40,715 nucleotides of DNA from NCBI GenBank assembly GCA_945865725.1, contig CAMBEO010000017.1, positions 1 through 40,715 on the forward strand, in the 5' to 3' direction. The notes beneath the pieces are model-generated. The model searched no databases. It was given only the letters and a program-made list of their open reading frames with translations, and was not told where the DNA came from. Origin of the DNA: Thermoflexus hugenholtzii JAD2. Its GTDB lineage: Bacteria > Chloroflexota > UBA11872 > UBA12225. Positions 15,914-24,141 of this stretch are shown one piece after another; positions within the stretch are counted from its first letter, which is position 1, and each line of letters begins with the position of its first letter. Both the position numbers and the translations under genes were made by a program.

Positions 15914-16387
15914 ATGCTCAGGTTTCCCGCCGCTGCCTTCGGTGGAACGGCCAGTGTCGCGCGAACGCGCCGTGACCGGCCGTGCCCTAGACGACCCCCA
16001 CCCTCAGTCCCTCCCCCGCTGCGGCGGGAGAGGGAAGCACCGCCCCACCCCGGGGCGAGGGGGGGAAGGACGGAGCGCGCGCCACCTTGCGAGGCGCGGA
16101 TGGCCTCGGCGCGGTCCGATGGGTCCGTCCGGAGCGCCTTCACGTGACCATTGCGTTCGTCGGTGAGGTCGGCATCGATGACGTTCGGCTCGTGTCCACC
16201 TGCGTCGGGCACGCCGCGCGGGCTATCGCGATCCCGCCACCTCTCTCGCTTGGTGCCTTGCGATCAATCCCGTCGACGAGCCGTAAGAAGTCTGGATCGA
16301 TGTCCTCGATCAAACGGGATCGCTTGGCAAGGTGGCAGACGCAACGCGCCTCGCGCTTGGTGAAGCAGGGTTCGAGATCGCAGCGGA
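15914..16387 (+). pseudogene. thpR: Broken thpR (RNA 2',3'-cyclic phosphodiesterase / 2'-5' RNA ligase)
   Basis: Pieces of a 2H-phosphoesterase can be read across three frames. Near 15940, after ATGCTCAGG at 15914, a frame gives LPSVERPVSRERAVTGRALDD, like the ThpR N-terminus. Repeat DNA follows (15990-16070). Then 16087 onward reads LRGADGLGAVRWVRPERLHVTIAFVGEVG, holding the first HxTx motif (HVTI). The frame slips near 16290. A last segment reads VWIDVLDQTGSLGKVADATR and LALGEAGFEIAAE before a second repeat (16388) removes the second HxTx. The segment order fits ThpR; the N-terminal piece is the weakest assignment. The gene is almost certainly inactive. Confidence 0.55.
15990..16070. repeat. 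Dispersed repeat, inverted copy within the thpR remnant
   Basis: One complete unit with C-run block, CCCTCCCCCGC-TGCG-GCGGGAGAGGG, then CACCGCCCCACCCCGG. It separates the putative thpR N-terminal piece from the piece with the first HxTx motif, and shifts the frame. Confidence 0.9.
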
Positions 16388-16500
16388 AAACTCCCACGCT
16401 GCGGCGGGAGAGGGAAGCGGTTCGCACAAGCCCCCACCCCCAGCCCCTCCCCCGCTGCGGCGGGAGAGGGGAGCACCGCCCCACCCCGGGGCGAGGGGAG
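16388..16500. repeat. Dispersed repeat, two-unit inverted copy at the thpR 3' side
   Basis: The first unit is the short form (ACTCCCACGC-TGCG-GCGGGAGAGGG). The second is the full form preceded by a block of C-runs and followed by CACCGCCCCACCCCGG. It replaces the expected thpR C-terminus. Bases 16501-16645 after it hold nothing recognisable before the next gene. Confidence 0.9.
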
Positions 16501-16645
16501 TACGTACACGGTCGTGTCGCGACATCCTTTCGGCGGCGGGTTCCCGGTTCCGTCATCCGATCCAAAGGTATCTTGACGCGCAAGTCACTGACCGACCGCG
16601 CGCGGCGCAACCGAGTTCAGCGCGCTGGAATTGAGGATGACTCTC

Positions 16646-17581
16646 ATGCCTGATCGGCCCAAGGCCGCAATCCTCGGTGCGGGAAGCACGGGCCTCGCGT
16701 TCGCCCCGGTTCTTGCCTCCCGATTTGGACCCGTTGACGTATGGGAACCTGACCCCGGCGTCGGGCGCGGGGCGAAAGGCACGCTGGGAGTGGCGTCCGT
16801 CTCGGCCGACCTCGCCCGGACCGTGGCTGGCGCGGCCGTCGTCGTCGTCGCCCTCCCGCCCACGAACATGCCGTCGGCGCTCGACGCAGCCCGGGCAGAA
16901 CTCGTGACGGGTGCAATCGTCATCCTGGTCGGAAATGGCCAGGAAGCGTCGCATGCCCTGGCTTCTGGCTCGTTGCCTCCGCACGCAAGCGTCGTCTGCG
17001 TCACGATCATCCCTGGTTCCGGTCCCCAGCTAGCATCCCGGAACCGAAAGGGCGACGATCCTCGGGCGTTGTCCCACGCGTTTGCAGCGGCGGGCATCTC
17101 GCCCGGGACCGGAGCCCATCCCGATGCAGTGGGCGTTGTCCAAGCTCTCGTCGAGGGGGTAGGCGCGAAACCGTTCTTCGGCGAGGCACGCGAGATTGAC
17201 GCCCTCGCGGCAGCGGCCCTGGCATTACCAAGCATCGTTGCCGCGGCGACGGTGAGTACCACGATCGGAGCTACGAGTTCCCGCGACCTCGACCGCGCCG
17301 GTGGAGCGGCGCTCGCCTCAGTGACCGACGTGCTCGAACGTCACCCGCTCGGGATTGACGACATCGCGGCTCTGTCGGAGCACGTCACGCGCCTGATCGA
17401 CCAGCTCGTACTGCACTTGCTCGAGACGAGGGATGCCCTGGCGAGCGGCACTCCTGATCCGGCCGGCCTCGAGGACGCGACGGTCCGGCGCCGCAAGTGG
17501 GTCGCCGCGCGGGGGGTACTGCCAGAGGACGCCGACCTTCCAGACGTGCCGTCGCCATCTCGACGACGTCTCTTCTTTTAG
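16646..17581 (+). CDS. Rossmann-fold NAD(P)-binding protein, dehydrogenase-like
   Basis: The 311-residue protein begins AAILGAGSTGLAFAPVLASRFG, a GxGxxG dinucleotide-binding loop, and continues VVVVALPPTNMPSALD, IVILVGNGQEA, VTIIPGSGP in a pattern like prephenate dehydrogenase or DUF2520/NADP-reductase relatives. The C-terminal half is helical (LAAAALALPSIVAAATV...). I cannot name a substrate. Possible starts are ATG at 16646 (nine bases after GAGG), ATG at 16637 and TTG at 16631; the first is used. It lies downstream of the thpR remnant and 151 bp ahead of the UxaA-family gene. Confidence 0.6.
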   Translation: MPDRPKAAILGAGSTGLAFAPVLASRFGPVDVWEPDPGVGRGAKGTLGVASVSADLARTVAGAAVVVVALPPTNMPSALDAARAELVTGAIVILVGNGQEASHALASGSLPPHASVVCVTIIPGSGPQLASRNRKGDDPRALSHAFAAAGISPGTGAHPDAVGVVQALVEGVGAKPFFGEAREIDALAAAALALPSIVAAATVSTTIGATSSRDLDRAGGAALASVTDVLERHPLGIDDIAALSEHVTRLIDQLVLHLLETRDALASGTPDPAGLEDATVRRRKWVAARGVLPEDADLPDVPSPSRRRLFF

Positions 17582-17732
17582 TTCGTGGACGGTGACGATG
17601 ACTGCGATGCCAGTCGGACGGCTGGACCACGGCGCTCCCAGTTGCGCGGCCCGGGTCCGGTGGTAGGCTTCGCCGCGCTCCCGCGGCCCTTCGCGACACG
17701 CGATGGGGCGCTGGTGACCCGCCGGAGATGCC

Positions 17733-18956
17733 ATGCCTGAGGCGTATCTCGTTCCGCCCGCCGTCGCAACGATCCATGCCGACCCGTCACTGCCTCGCAC
17801 CTTCATGGGGTTCCCGCGCGCCGCCGGGCGCCCGGGCATCAGGAACCTGGTAGTCATCATTCCAGTCGTTGCAGGGGCGCACCTGGTCGCGCAAAGGATC
17901 GCGGCGCGTGTCCCAGGCACCGTCGCGCTGCCTTACCTCGATGACGGCGTGAGCGGCCGGGAGGACGAGGTGATGACCGACAAGGTCCTCATCGGCGCCG
18001 CCGCCAGCCCGAACGTCGGCGCCGCGCTGCTCGTCAACCTCGCGAGTGACGGGCGCGACGGACGGATCGCGGAGGCGGCCTTGCGTCGCAATCCGGGCAG
18101 GCCGATTGAGACGCTTAGTATCGAGTCGGCAGGCGGTTCGCTGAGGGCAATCGCTGCTGGTACCGCCCGCGCACATGCCCTTGTCGACCTTGTCGCTAAT
18201 GCCACGCGTGCCGAGTTTCCCGTGTCCGAATTGATCCTGGCTGCCGAGTGCGGCGGCTCCGACGCCACGTCAGGCCTCGCCTCGAACCCGACGGTCGGCG
18301 TGTGCGCCGACATCCTGGTCGACCTCGGCGGCACCGTCTGTTTCTCCGAGACGACGGAAATGATGGGCGCCGAACACATCCTCGCTCGCCGGGCTCGCGA
18401 CCCGGAGGTCGCCCGGCGGATCATCGAGATCGTCGCAAACGTGGAGAAGGCCGCCAACGCTGTCGGCGCCTCGGTGGCCGGAGGGAACCCGACCCCGGGG
18501 AACATGGCGGGTGGACTGACGACGATCGAGGAGAAAAGCCTCGGGTGCATCCTCAAGGGGGGAACGCGCCCCGTACAAGGGGTCCTCGACTTCGCCGACC
18601 AGATCACTGGGCGAGGCCTCTGGCTCATGGACACTCCCGGTCACGACGCCGTGTCAGTTTCGGCCAAGGCCGCCGGGGGTTCGCACCTGAACGTCTTCAC
18701 CACTGGGCGCGGATCACCGCTCGGCAACGCGATCCAGCCGGTCCTGAAGGTCTGCGCGAACGCCGCGACGGTGGCGCGAATGCTCGACAACTTCGATTTC
18801 ACCGCCGAGGCGATCGTCGCAGGGCGCGCGACGACCGAGGCGCTCGGACGGGACCTCTACCGGCTGGTGGTCGAGACGTGCAGCGGCCGTCTCGTCGCGG
18901 CCGAGGTGATCGGGCACAACGAATTTGCGATCCACCACATTGGGATCCTGGACTGA
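17733..18956 (+). CDS. UxaA-family hydro-lyase (altronate/galactarate dehydratase C-terminal type)
   Basis: A 407-residue UxaA_C protein. Characteristic stretches are FMGFPRAAGRPGIRN near residue 25, LILAAECGGSDATSGLASNPTVG (cysteine in the ECGGSD loop), FSETTEMMGAEHIL, and GNPTPGNMAGGLTTIEEKSLGC. The family dehydrates sugar acids with Fe2+. The separate SAF-domain small subunit that often partners it is not next to it here, so the enzyme may work alone or with a distant partner. ATG at 17733 follows GGAG by five bases. A 5-dehydro-4-deoxyglucarate dehydratase homologue at 36722-37642 could act downstream in hexarate breakdown. Confidence 0.88.
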   Translation: MPEAYLVPPAVATIHADPSLPRTFMGFPRAAGRPGIRNLVVIIPVVAGAHLVAQRIAARVPGTVALPYLDDGVSGREDEVMTDKVLIGAAASPNVGAALLVNLASDGRDGRIAEAALRRNPGRPIETLSIESAGGSLRAIAAGTARAHALVDLVANATRAEFPVSELILAAECGGSDATSGLASNPTVGVCADILVDLGGTVCFSETTEMMGAEHILARRARDPEVARRIIEIVANVEKAANAVGASVAGGNPTPGNMAGGLTTIEEKSLGCILKGGTRPVQGVLDFADQITGRGLWLMDTPGHDAVSVSAKAAGGSHLNVFTTGRGSPLGNAIQPVLKVCANAATVARMLDNFDFTAEAIVAGRATTEALGRDLYRLVVETCSGRLVAAEVIGHNEFAIHHIGILD

Positions 18957-19018
18957 ACCGGATCGACGCCTCCCATGAGGTGTGTCGTCCGACCCCTGTG
19001 CTACGATCTCGATTGCGG

Positions 19019-19089
19019 TGCCGTGTCGTCTAACGGTAGGACGCTTGATTCTGGATCAAGTAGTTGGGGTTCGAATCCCTGCACGGCAG
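19019..19089 (+). tRNA. tRNA-Gln (anticodon CUG)
   Basis: The cloverleaf folds by eye. The acceptor is TGCCGTG with CACGGCA and discriminator G19089. The D arm is GTC-TAACGGTAG-GAC and the anticodon stem CTTGA/TCAAG encloses TTCTGGA, with CTG at 19051-19053. The T arm is TGGGG-TTCGAAT-CCCTG. CCA is not encoded. Confidence 0.95.
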
Positions 19090-19150
19090 CCCCTTCCGGT
19101 CGGGTCCCGCAAGTGGCCCGGCCGGTCCCGTTTCAGACCTAGTTGAGCCG

Positions 19151-19921
19151 GTGGATTCGCTCCCCGACGAAGCGATTCTGGCACGCGTGGATGCGTCAAT
19201 CCACCGCTTGGCACGCGCATCAGGGCCTGAGACGGTCGCTGTCCACGAAGCGGCGGGTCTCGACGGGAGTGACTGGCGAGACGGACGGGTCGCGGTCATC
19301 CTGTCCGGTTCCTTCAATCCGTTGCATCGTGCGCACCTGTCATTGCTGGAGGCCGCGGCGCTCGAAGCCCGACGCGCCGCCGACGGGGCTCAGGTCATCA
19401 CGGCGCTTTCGCTAAGCGCACGTACGGTGGGCAAGGAACGTCCGACCGGGATGGCCCTTGCCGACCGGGCATGGACCATGCACGCGTCCCTGTGCGAGGG
19501 CTCCGGACCGCCGTACGGTGTGGCGCTCCTCTCGAGCCACGGCCTCTACCTCGACCAGGCCACCGCGCTTCGCGCGGCGATGCCCCGCCTCGCTGACACC
19601 GGGCTATGGTTCGCGGTTGGCCATGACAAGGTCTTGCAAATCCTCGACCCTCGTTACTATTCCGACCGCGATGCGTCACTCGACGACCTGTTTTCGCGCG
19701 CGGGCCTCCTCGTCGCGCCTCGAGACGAGATGACGGGTGATCACCTTCATCGCTTGCTCGAGCGACCGGAAAACCGACGATTTGCTTCTCGGGTCAGGCC
19801 GGTCGCCATTCCTCCGGCGCTGGCGTTCGTTAGCTCGACCGCATTCCGCGCCGGCGAGGCGTCACGAGACCTGGTGCCTCCAGCCGTGACGGCGATGATC
19901 ACGGCGCGGCGCTGCTACTGA
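19151..19921 (+). CDS. Nucleotidyltransferase of the NMN/NaMN adenylyltransferase superfamily
   Basis: The 256-residue product contains SGSFNPLHRAHLSLLEAA near residue 52, the HxGH-superfamily nucleotide-binding loop (here HRAH). The C-terminal FVSSTAFRAG corresponds to the ISSTxxR signature. GHDKVLQILDPRYY in the middle resembles the substrate region. It is thus NadD/NMNAT-like but not a standard NadD. The frame opens at 19064, inside the tRNA gene, so I placed the start at GTG 19151; the ribosome site is weak. It converges with pncC (stops overlap by seven bases), and an NAD-salvage role would fit. Substrate uncertain. Confidence 0.7.
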   Translation: MDSLPDEAILARVDASIHRLARASGPETVAVHEAAGLDGSDWRDGRVAVILSGSFNPLHRAHLSLLEAAALEARRAADGAQVITALSLSARTVGKERPTGMALADRAWTMHASLCEGSGPPYGVALLSSHGLYLDQATALRAAMPRLADTGLWFAVGHDKVLQILDPRYYSDRDASLDDLFSRAGLLVAPRDEMTGDHLHRLLERPENRRFASRVRPVAIPPALAFVSSTAFRAGEASRDLVPPAVTAMITARRCY

Positions 19922-20424
19922 TCCACTGAGCCTTGCCCGATGGCCAGCGCGAGAAGCGCAAGCGCGGCCTCGGCAAATGCCTCCTGGTTCGCCGACCGAT
20001 CATCAACCGAGGTCCGGACCTCCTCAACGCGCGTGCCTGACGGTCCATCCACGGCGACGAATGCCTGACCGGCCAGTTTCGTGGACCTCCGTCCCGACTG
20101 AGGTCCGGCGATACCCGTCTCCCCAACGCCCCACGTCGAGCCAGTCCGGGCGCGAACCGCAACTGCCAGCCGGGCCGCCATGGCGCCACTGACTGCCCCT
20201 TCGGGCAAGTCGGTGATACCGAGCCAAGACTCACGCGTCACCGACGAATAGGGCACGACGCCCCCAAGAAACCACGCCGATGCTCCTGGCACGGAGACTA
20301 GGGCGGCAGACACCAGGCCACCAGCGGACGACTCTGCGACCGAAACGGATTGCCCGCTCGATGCCAATGCCCGACCAATCACGCGCGCCTGTTCGTTCGC
20401 CGGTCGCGAATCGCCTGACATCAT
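19915..20424 (-). CDS. pncC: Nicotinamide-nucleotide amidase, CinA C-terminal family
   Basis: A stand-alone CinA_C domain of 169 residues. It has VSVAESSAGGLVSAALVSVPGASAWFLGGVVPYSSVTR and GVGETGIAGPQSGRRSTKLAGQAFVAV, matching the family's AESCTGG and TGIAGPxG motifs. One typical Cys of AESCTGG is Ser here (AESSAGG). The enzyme deamidates NMN to NaMN. ATG at 20424 follows GAGGG; an ATG one codon later is equally possible. Its start overlaps the stop region of the upstream solute-binding protein gene closely (8 bp gap), suggesting co-transcription. Confidence 0.87.
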   Translation of the reverse strand: MMSGDSRPANEQARVIGRALASSGQSVSVAESSAGGLVSAALVSVPGASAWFLGGVVPYSSVTRESWLGITDLPEGAVSGAMAARLAVAVRARTGSTWGVGETGIAGPQSGRRSTKLAGQAFVAVDGPSGTRVEEVRTSVDDRSANQEAFAEAALALLALAIGQGSVDQ

Positions 20425-20431
20425 CGGTCCC

Positions 20432-21715
20432 TCACCCGCCCAACGCGGCGGAAGCTGCCTCGTTCGCCGCTCGCGACGCCCGGTCAACCGGCACGTCGCC
20501 CTTCCAGAATGGGGTGAGAGCGTCCGCGACGGCCCGGCGCATCCGTCCTGAAGTCGCCGTCAACACTGGCGAGCGGGCCCGCAGGAGCGCGCCCGCGATC
20601 CCGCCCCGGCGGTCGTGCGGCGATGCCGCGGGCAACCGGTACCCCGACGCGTCCGTGATCGACTTCGCATGCGGCAACCAGAGACCGTGTTCGTATTCAA
20701 ATTGTTGCGTGTCCGGATCGACGAGGAACTGCAGAAATTCCCACGCGTCATCGGGACTCGGCCCTCGGCCTCCGATGGCCACGACATCCGGAAGCCAGCC
20801 AGCCGACTGGCTCGCCCGGCCGCGCGGTTGGGGCGCAAACCCGAAGTCGGGCGCACCCGCCCGTCGCAACGCGAGTTCGTCGTCGGCGCAGCCGAACCAC
20901 ATCGATACTCGACCTGACGCAATCCCGTCAATGCCTGCGTGATGCCCGGCCGGAGGCGCAACCCGATGGTGGTGCCGAAGCGCGTGAAGCCACGACAGGG
21001 CATCGCGCGCACCCGGCTCTTCCCACTGCGGCACTAACCCCTCCCGATCCAGGTCGTCCGCCCCCGCGCCCCATATCCAGGGCAGCGGGAAACTCGCCAG
21101 AGGGTCCAAGGAGATCGCCCACCGGTCAGAACGGGGGTCGGCCAACCGTCGCGAGAGGTCGAGGAAGTCGTCCCAGGTCCATGCCGGAGCGGGGTCCTGC
21201 TTGGCGACCGAGGCCATCCTGGCGCGGTCGTAGAAGATCCCCCAGGCCGAGGCGCGACCGCGCGGGAAGGCGTGCCAGGCTTTCCGGTACGTGGCGCCGT
21301 CGAACGGCCCGGAGAGTGTGTTGGTCTGAAACTTGTCACGGCGAATGAGGGCGTCGAGCTTCATCGTCGAACCGCGGGCGAAGTACGTAGGCGCGTCCTG
21401 GCCCGGCAAGCGCATCACGTCCGGGTCGCTCCCCGACGCGATGAGCGCTTCCAGGCGAGCGAGATATTCCAGCTCAGTGTCAGCGGCGACCGCGAGGTCC
21501 ACCTTGAGGTCGGTGTAGTTCTTCTCGAAGGCGAGCAGCGTCCAGTGCTCCGCCTCGCGCGCCCGTTGGGATCCCCACGTGGCATAGATGACCTTGCCCG
21601 GGGAGGTCCCAATTCGCGGGACCCCAGGCATTTCTTCAGCGCCGCACGCCATGGCGACCGCGCCCAACGCAGGAACGAGCGCCAATGCCCTCGATTGCAC
21701 CCCACGACGGGTCAT
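20432..21715 (-). CDS. ABC-transporter extracellular solute-binding lipoprotein (sugar type)
   Basis: The 427-residue protein begins MTRRGVQSRALALVPALGAVAMACGAEE, a signal sequence ending at a plausible lipobox Cys. It then follows the family-1 binding-protein pattern: ATWGSQRAREAEHWTLLAFEKNYTDLKVDL, SGSDPDVMRLPGQDAPTYFARG, and AWTWDDFLDLSRRLADP. Also present are AGWLPDVVAIGGRGPSPDDAWEFLQFLVDP. Such proteins deliver oligosaccharides to ABC importers. No permease or ATPase lies nearby, so it is an orphan. The start at 21715 is chosen because the upstream part of the frame is not signal-like. Confidence 0.85.
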   Translation of the reverse strand: MTRRGVQSRALALVPALGAVAMACGAEEMPGVPRIGTSPGKVIYATWGSQRAREAEHWTLLAFEKNYTDLKVDLAVAADTELEYLARLEALIASGSDPDVMRLPGQDAPTYFARGSTMKLDALIRRDKFQTNTLSGPFDGATYRKAWHAFPRGRASAWGIFYDRARMASVAKQDPAPAWTWDDFLDLSRRLADPRSDRWAISLDPLASFPLPWIWGAGADDLDREGLVPQWEEPGARDALSWLHALRHHHRVAPPAGHHAGIDGIASGRVSMWFGCADDELALRRAGAPDFGFAPQPRGRASQSAGWLPDVVAIGGRGPSPDDAWEFLQFLVDPDTQQFEYEHGLWLPHAKSITDASGYRLPAASPHDRRGGIAGALLRARSPVLTATSGRMRRAVADALTPFWKGDVPVDRASRAANEAASAALGG

Positions 21716-22605
21716 GGGCCACGGGGCCGGGTCCAGAAGAGTCGCCCGGATCTGTGGTTCGATAGCGGACGTCCTGACCGCCGGTCGAGGACCGGGCACG
21801 CACCTGACGATCATTTGCGGGCTCGTCCCGGCGCCCGTTAGTCCTTGATCTTCGCGCACCGCTCGATGGTACGCGCCGCCTTCGTACGGGCGATCCTTCC
21901 GAGGGGAGAGATCCGGACAGGGTGACCATCTCGCTCATGTTCCATCTCTTGAGGTTGCGCTCACCGAACCCTGATCACGAGGGTGCGCTGGAGACCTCGA
22001 ATGGATTGCGGAGGCCGATTTGATCGTCCGGTGCAATCCCGCCCAAATGGCCATCGCGACCGAACCGCGAGGCGCTTGAACGGCGTGCCGGTGGCTCGAG
22101 CGGACGCACGATGAAGCGGTTGGGCGTGCAGGGCAAGTGGCATGCGGACGCATTGGCCATGTCAGGCGTCGAGGTGCCATCGCTCTCGGCTCCCGCCACG
22201 CTGGCCTCTGCGAAGCACACCGAGGTTTCAGGCCCAGTGGGGACCGTTCCCGACCGACGCGCGGTAGGCCTGTTCCAATCCTGGCGCGAATGATCGGATG
22301 CTCGACCGCACGTGGTGTGTTTCAACGTCGTGCCGCGTGCATTCCGTCAAGTTCGGATCGAACTGGCTCAGCTATCCCGTTCGTCAGGAGAAACCAGTGG
22401 GCGCGCCCCTCCACTGGTCGTGTCAGTGCTTCCCGGGGGCAAAACACCCCTACCGGAGCGATCTCGGTATGACGAGCGCCTCTGCGCCGGTTCGAGGCGC
22501 TTGAGGCAAACCCGAGACCCAAAGCCACACGTCACGAGGTCCGCGTTTATCATCGCCGCACCGAAGGCCGGCGGTCGTCGCGCGGGCACGGATACGGAGC
22601 GTCCC
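21716..22605. other. 890-bp intergenic region with no recognisable gene
   Basis: It separates the divergent solute-binding protein and malic enzyme genes and should hold their promoters. Short open frames on both strands (for example 21935-22325 minus, 22111-22293 plus) have no signal of a known family and look like GC-driven noise. An 8-bp perfect hairpin lies at 22393-22418. No dispersed-repeat copy is present here, unlike most other gaps in the window. Confidence 0.6.
22393..22418. promoter_or_regulatory. Inverted repeat upstream of the malic enzyme gene
   Basis: ACCAGTGG and CCACTGGT pair perfectly around a 10-base GC-rich loop. It lies 188 bp before the malic enzyme ATG. It could be an operator or leader hairpin; no T-run follows, so a simple terminator is unlikely. 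Confidence 0.35.
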
Positions 22606-24021
22606 ATGAGCAGCCGCACCAGCGCCAGCTACAGCATCATCGTGCGCGTCCAGATCGAGAACCGGCCGGGCATGCTCGGGTTGGTGACTTCCGCGATCGG
22701 CGAGGCCGGCGGCGATATCGGCGCCATCGACATCGTGCGCCAGGAGCGGGGCATCCTCACGCGCGACCTGACCATCAATTGCCGCGACGACTCCCACGGC
22801 GACGCCATCGTCAGTTTGGTCCGTTCCGTCGATGGCGTCACGGTCGTGAACGTGTCCGACCGCACCTTCCTCATGCACCTCGGAGGCAAGATCGAGGTCA
22901 ACAGCAAGTCGCCACTCAAGACCCGGGACGACCTGTCGATGGCGTACACGCCGGGCGTCGCCCGGGTCGTGCGTGCGATCGCCCAGGACCCGGCGCGTGC
23001 CTTTGCCTTGACCATCAAGCGAAACACCGTTGCAGTCGTCAGCGACGGGACCGCGATCCTTGGCCTCGGTGATCTGGGACCGCTCGCCGCCATGCCCGTG
23101 ATGGAGGGCAAGGCGATGCTCTTCAAGGAGTTCGGGCGCGTCGATGCGTTCCCAATCTGTCTGGCGACCACGGACGTCGACGAGATTGTCGAGACGGTCG
23201 TGCGCATTGCGCCGGCGTTCGGGGGCATAAACCTCGAGGACATCAGTGCACCTCGATGCTTCGAGATCGAGGAACGGCTCCGGGCGCGACTGGACATCCC
23301 AGTGTTTCACGACGACCAGCACGGGACGGCGGTCGTCGCCCTCGGCGCGCTCATCAATTCTTGTCGCTTGATCGGGCGCCCGCTCGAGAGCCTCCGCATC
23401 GTCGTCAACGGCATCGGCGCCGCGGGCGTCGCGATCATCAAGATCCTGCTGGCTAGTGGCGTGACCGATATCGTCGGGTGCGACCGGAGCGGCGCGATCT
23501 TCGCCGGTCGCACCGAAAACATGAATTCGATGAAGGAGTGGATAGCCTCGCACACCAACCGGTCCGGCCGTCACGGCACGCTCGCGGAAATGCTCGTCGG
23601 CGCAGACGTCTTCATTGGCGTCTCGGCTCCCGGCGTCGTCACCGCCGCCGAGATCGCAGCAATGGCTCCTGATCCGATCGTCTTCGCGCTTGCAAACCCC
23701 GACCCGGAGATCACGCCGGAAGAAGTCGCGGGCATCGCGCGTGTCGTGGCCACCGGTCGAAGCGACTACCCGAACCAGATCAATAACGTCCTCGCCTTCC
23801 CCGGCATCTTCCGGGGCGCGCTTGACGTTGGCGCGACCACGATCAACGAGGAGATGAAGGTCGCCGCCGCCCACGCGATCGCCCTGACGGTCGCCGACGA
23901 CGAGGTGAGCGAGGACTACATCATCCCGAGCGCGTTCAACCGCCGCGTCGTGGATGCCGTCGCAACCGCAGTCGCTGAAGCCGCGACCGCGACTGGTGTG
24001 TCACGTCGCCGCCAGCCCTGA
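22606..24021 (+). CDS. NAD(P)-dependent malic enzyme with N-terminal ACT domain
   Basis: The 471-residue protein has an ACT regulatory domain at residues 5-85 (SIIVRVQIENRPGMLGLVTSAIGEAGGDIGAIDIV). The malic enzyme core follows: LSMAYTPGVARV with the catalytic Tyr, ALTIKRNTVAVVSDGTAILGLGDLGP with the Lys, INLEDISAPRCFEIE and HDDQHGTA for the metal site. The NAD(P) domain has VNGIGAAGVAI. The reaction is oxidative decarboxylation of malate to pyruvate. The ACT domain suggests allosteric control, probably by an amino acid, though no ligand can be named. ATG at 22606 is directly before the ACT domain; the longer frame upstream to 22312 is not protein-like. Confidence 0.93.
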   Translation: MSSRTSASYSIIVRVQIENRPGMLGLVTSAIGEAGGDIGAIDIVRQERGILTRDLTINCRDDSHGDAIVSLVRSVDGVTVVNVSDRTFLMHLGGKIEVNSKSPLKTRDDLSMAYTPGVARVVRAIAQDPARAFALTIKRNTVAVVSDGTAILGLGDLGPLAAMPVMEGKAMLFKEFGRVDAFPICLATTDVDEIVETVVRIAPAFGGINLEDISAPRCFEIEERLRARLDIPVFHDDQHGTAVVALGALINSCRLIGRPLESLRIVVNGIGAAGVAIIKILLASGVTDIVGCDRSGAIFAGRTENMNSMKEWIASHTNRSGRHGTLAEMLVGADVFIGVSAPGVVTAAEIAAMAPDPIVFALANPDPEITPEEVAGIARVVATGRSDYPNQINNVLAFPGIFRGALDVGATTINEEMKVAAAHAIALTVADDEVSEDYIIPSAFNRRVVDAVATAVAEAATATGVSRRRQP

Positions 24022-24039
24022 CAGGGACATGCGGACGGT

Positions 24040-24125
24040 TCGCCGCGCCCTTCCCCCCTCCTTCGCCGCGAAGCACAGGGGGAGGGGATTGGGGGCGGCG
24101 GAGCGGGCGGGACGCCCGCGGTCCC
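24040..24125. repeat. GC-rich intergenic repeat, related second family
   Basis: CCCCTCCTTCGCCGCGAAG leads into AGGGGGAGGGGATTGGGGG. A perfect hairpin GCGGGCG-GGA-CGCCCGC (24103-24119) and CGGTCCCGG follow. A near match to the hairpin occurs inverted at 27980-28003. The copy lies between the converging malic enzyme and GT2 genes and may act as a terminator. Confidence 0.65.
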
Positions 24126-24141
24126 GGGCACGCGCCCGACG

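Noticed and set aside
19064-19150. Upstream start for the nucleotidyltransferase gene
   Set aside because: It would begin inside the tRNA-Gln gene.
21935-22325. Minus-strand frames in the gap upstream of the malic enzyme
   Set aside because: Two overlapping short frames, neither with a family signal, ribosome site or hydrophobic pattern.
22312-22605. 98-residue N-terminal extension of the malic enzyme
   Set aside because: The ACT domain starts directly at the ATG at 22606, and the extra part has no protein-like pattern.
22450-23874. 474-codon minus-strand open frame opposite the malic enzyme gene
   Set aside because: It is the Asp/Arg/His-rich antisense shadow of a clearly conserved gene.
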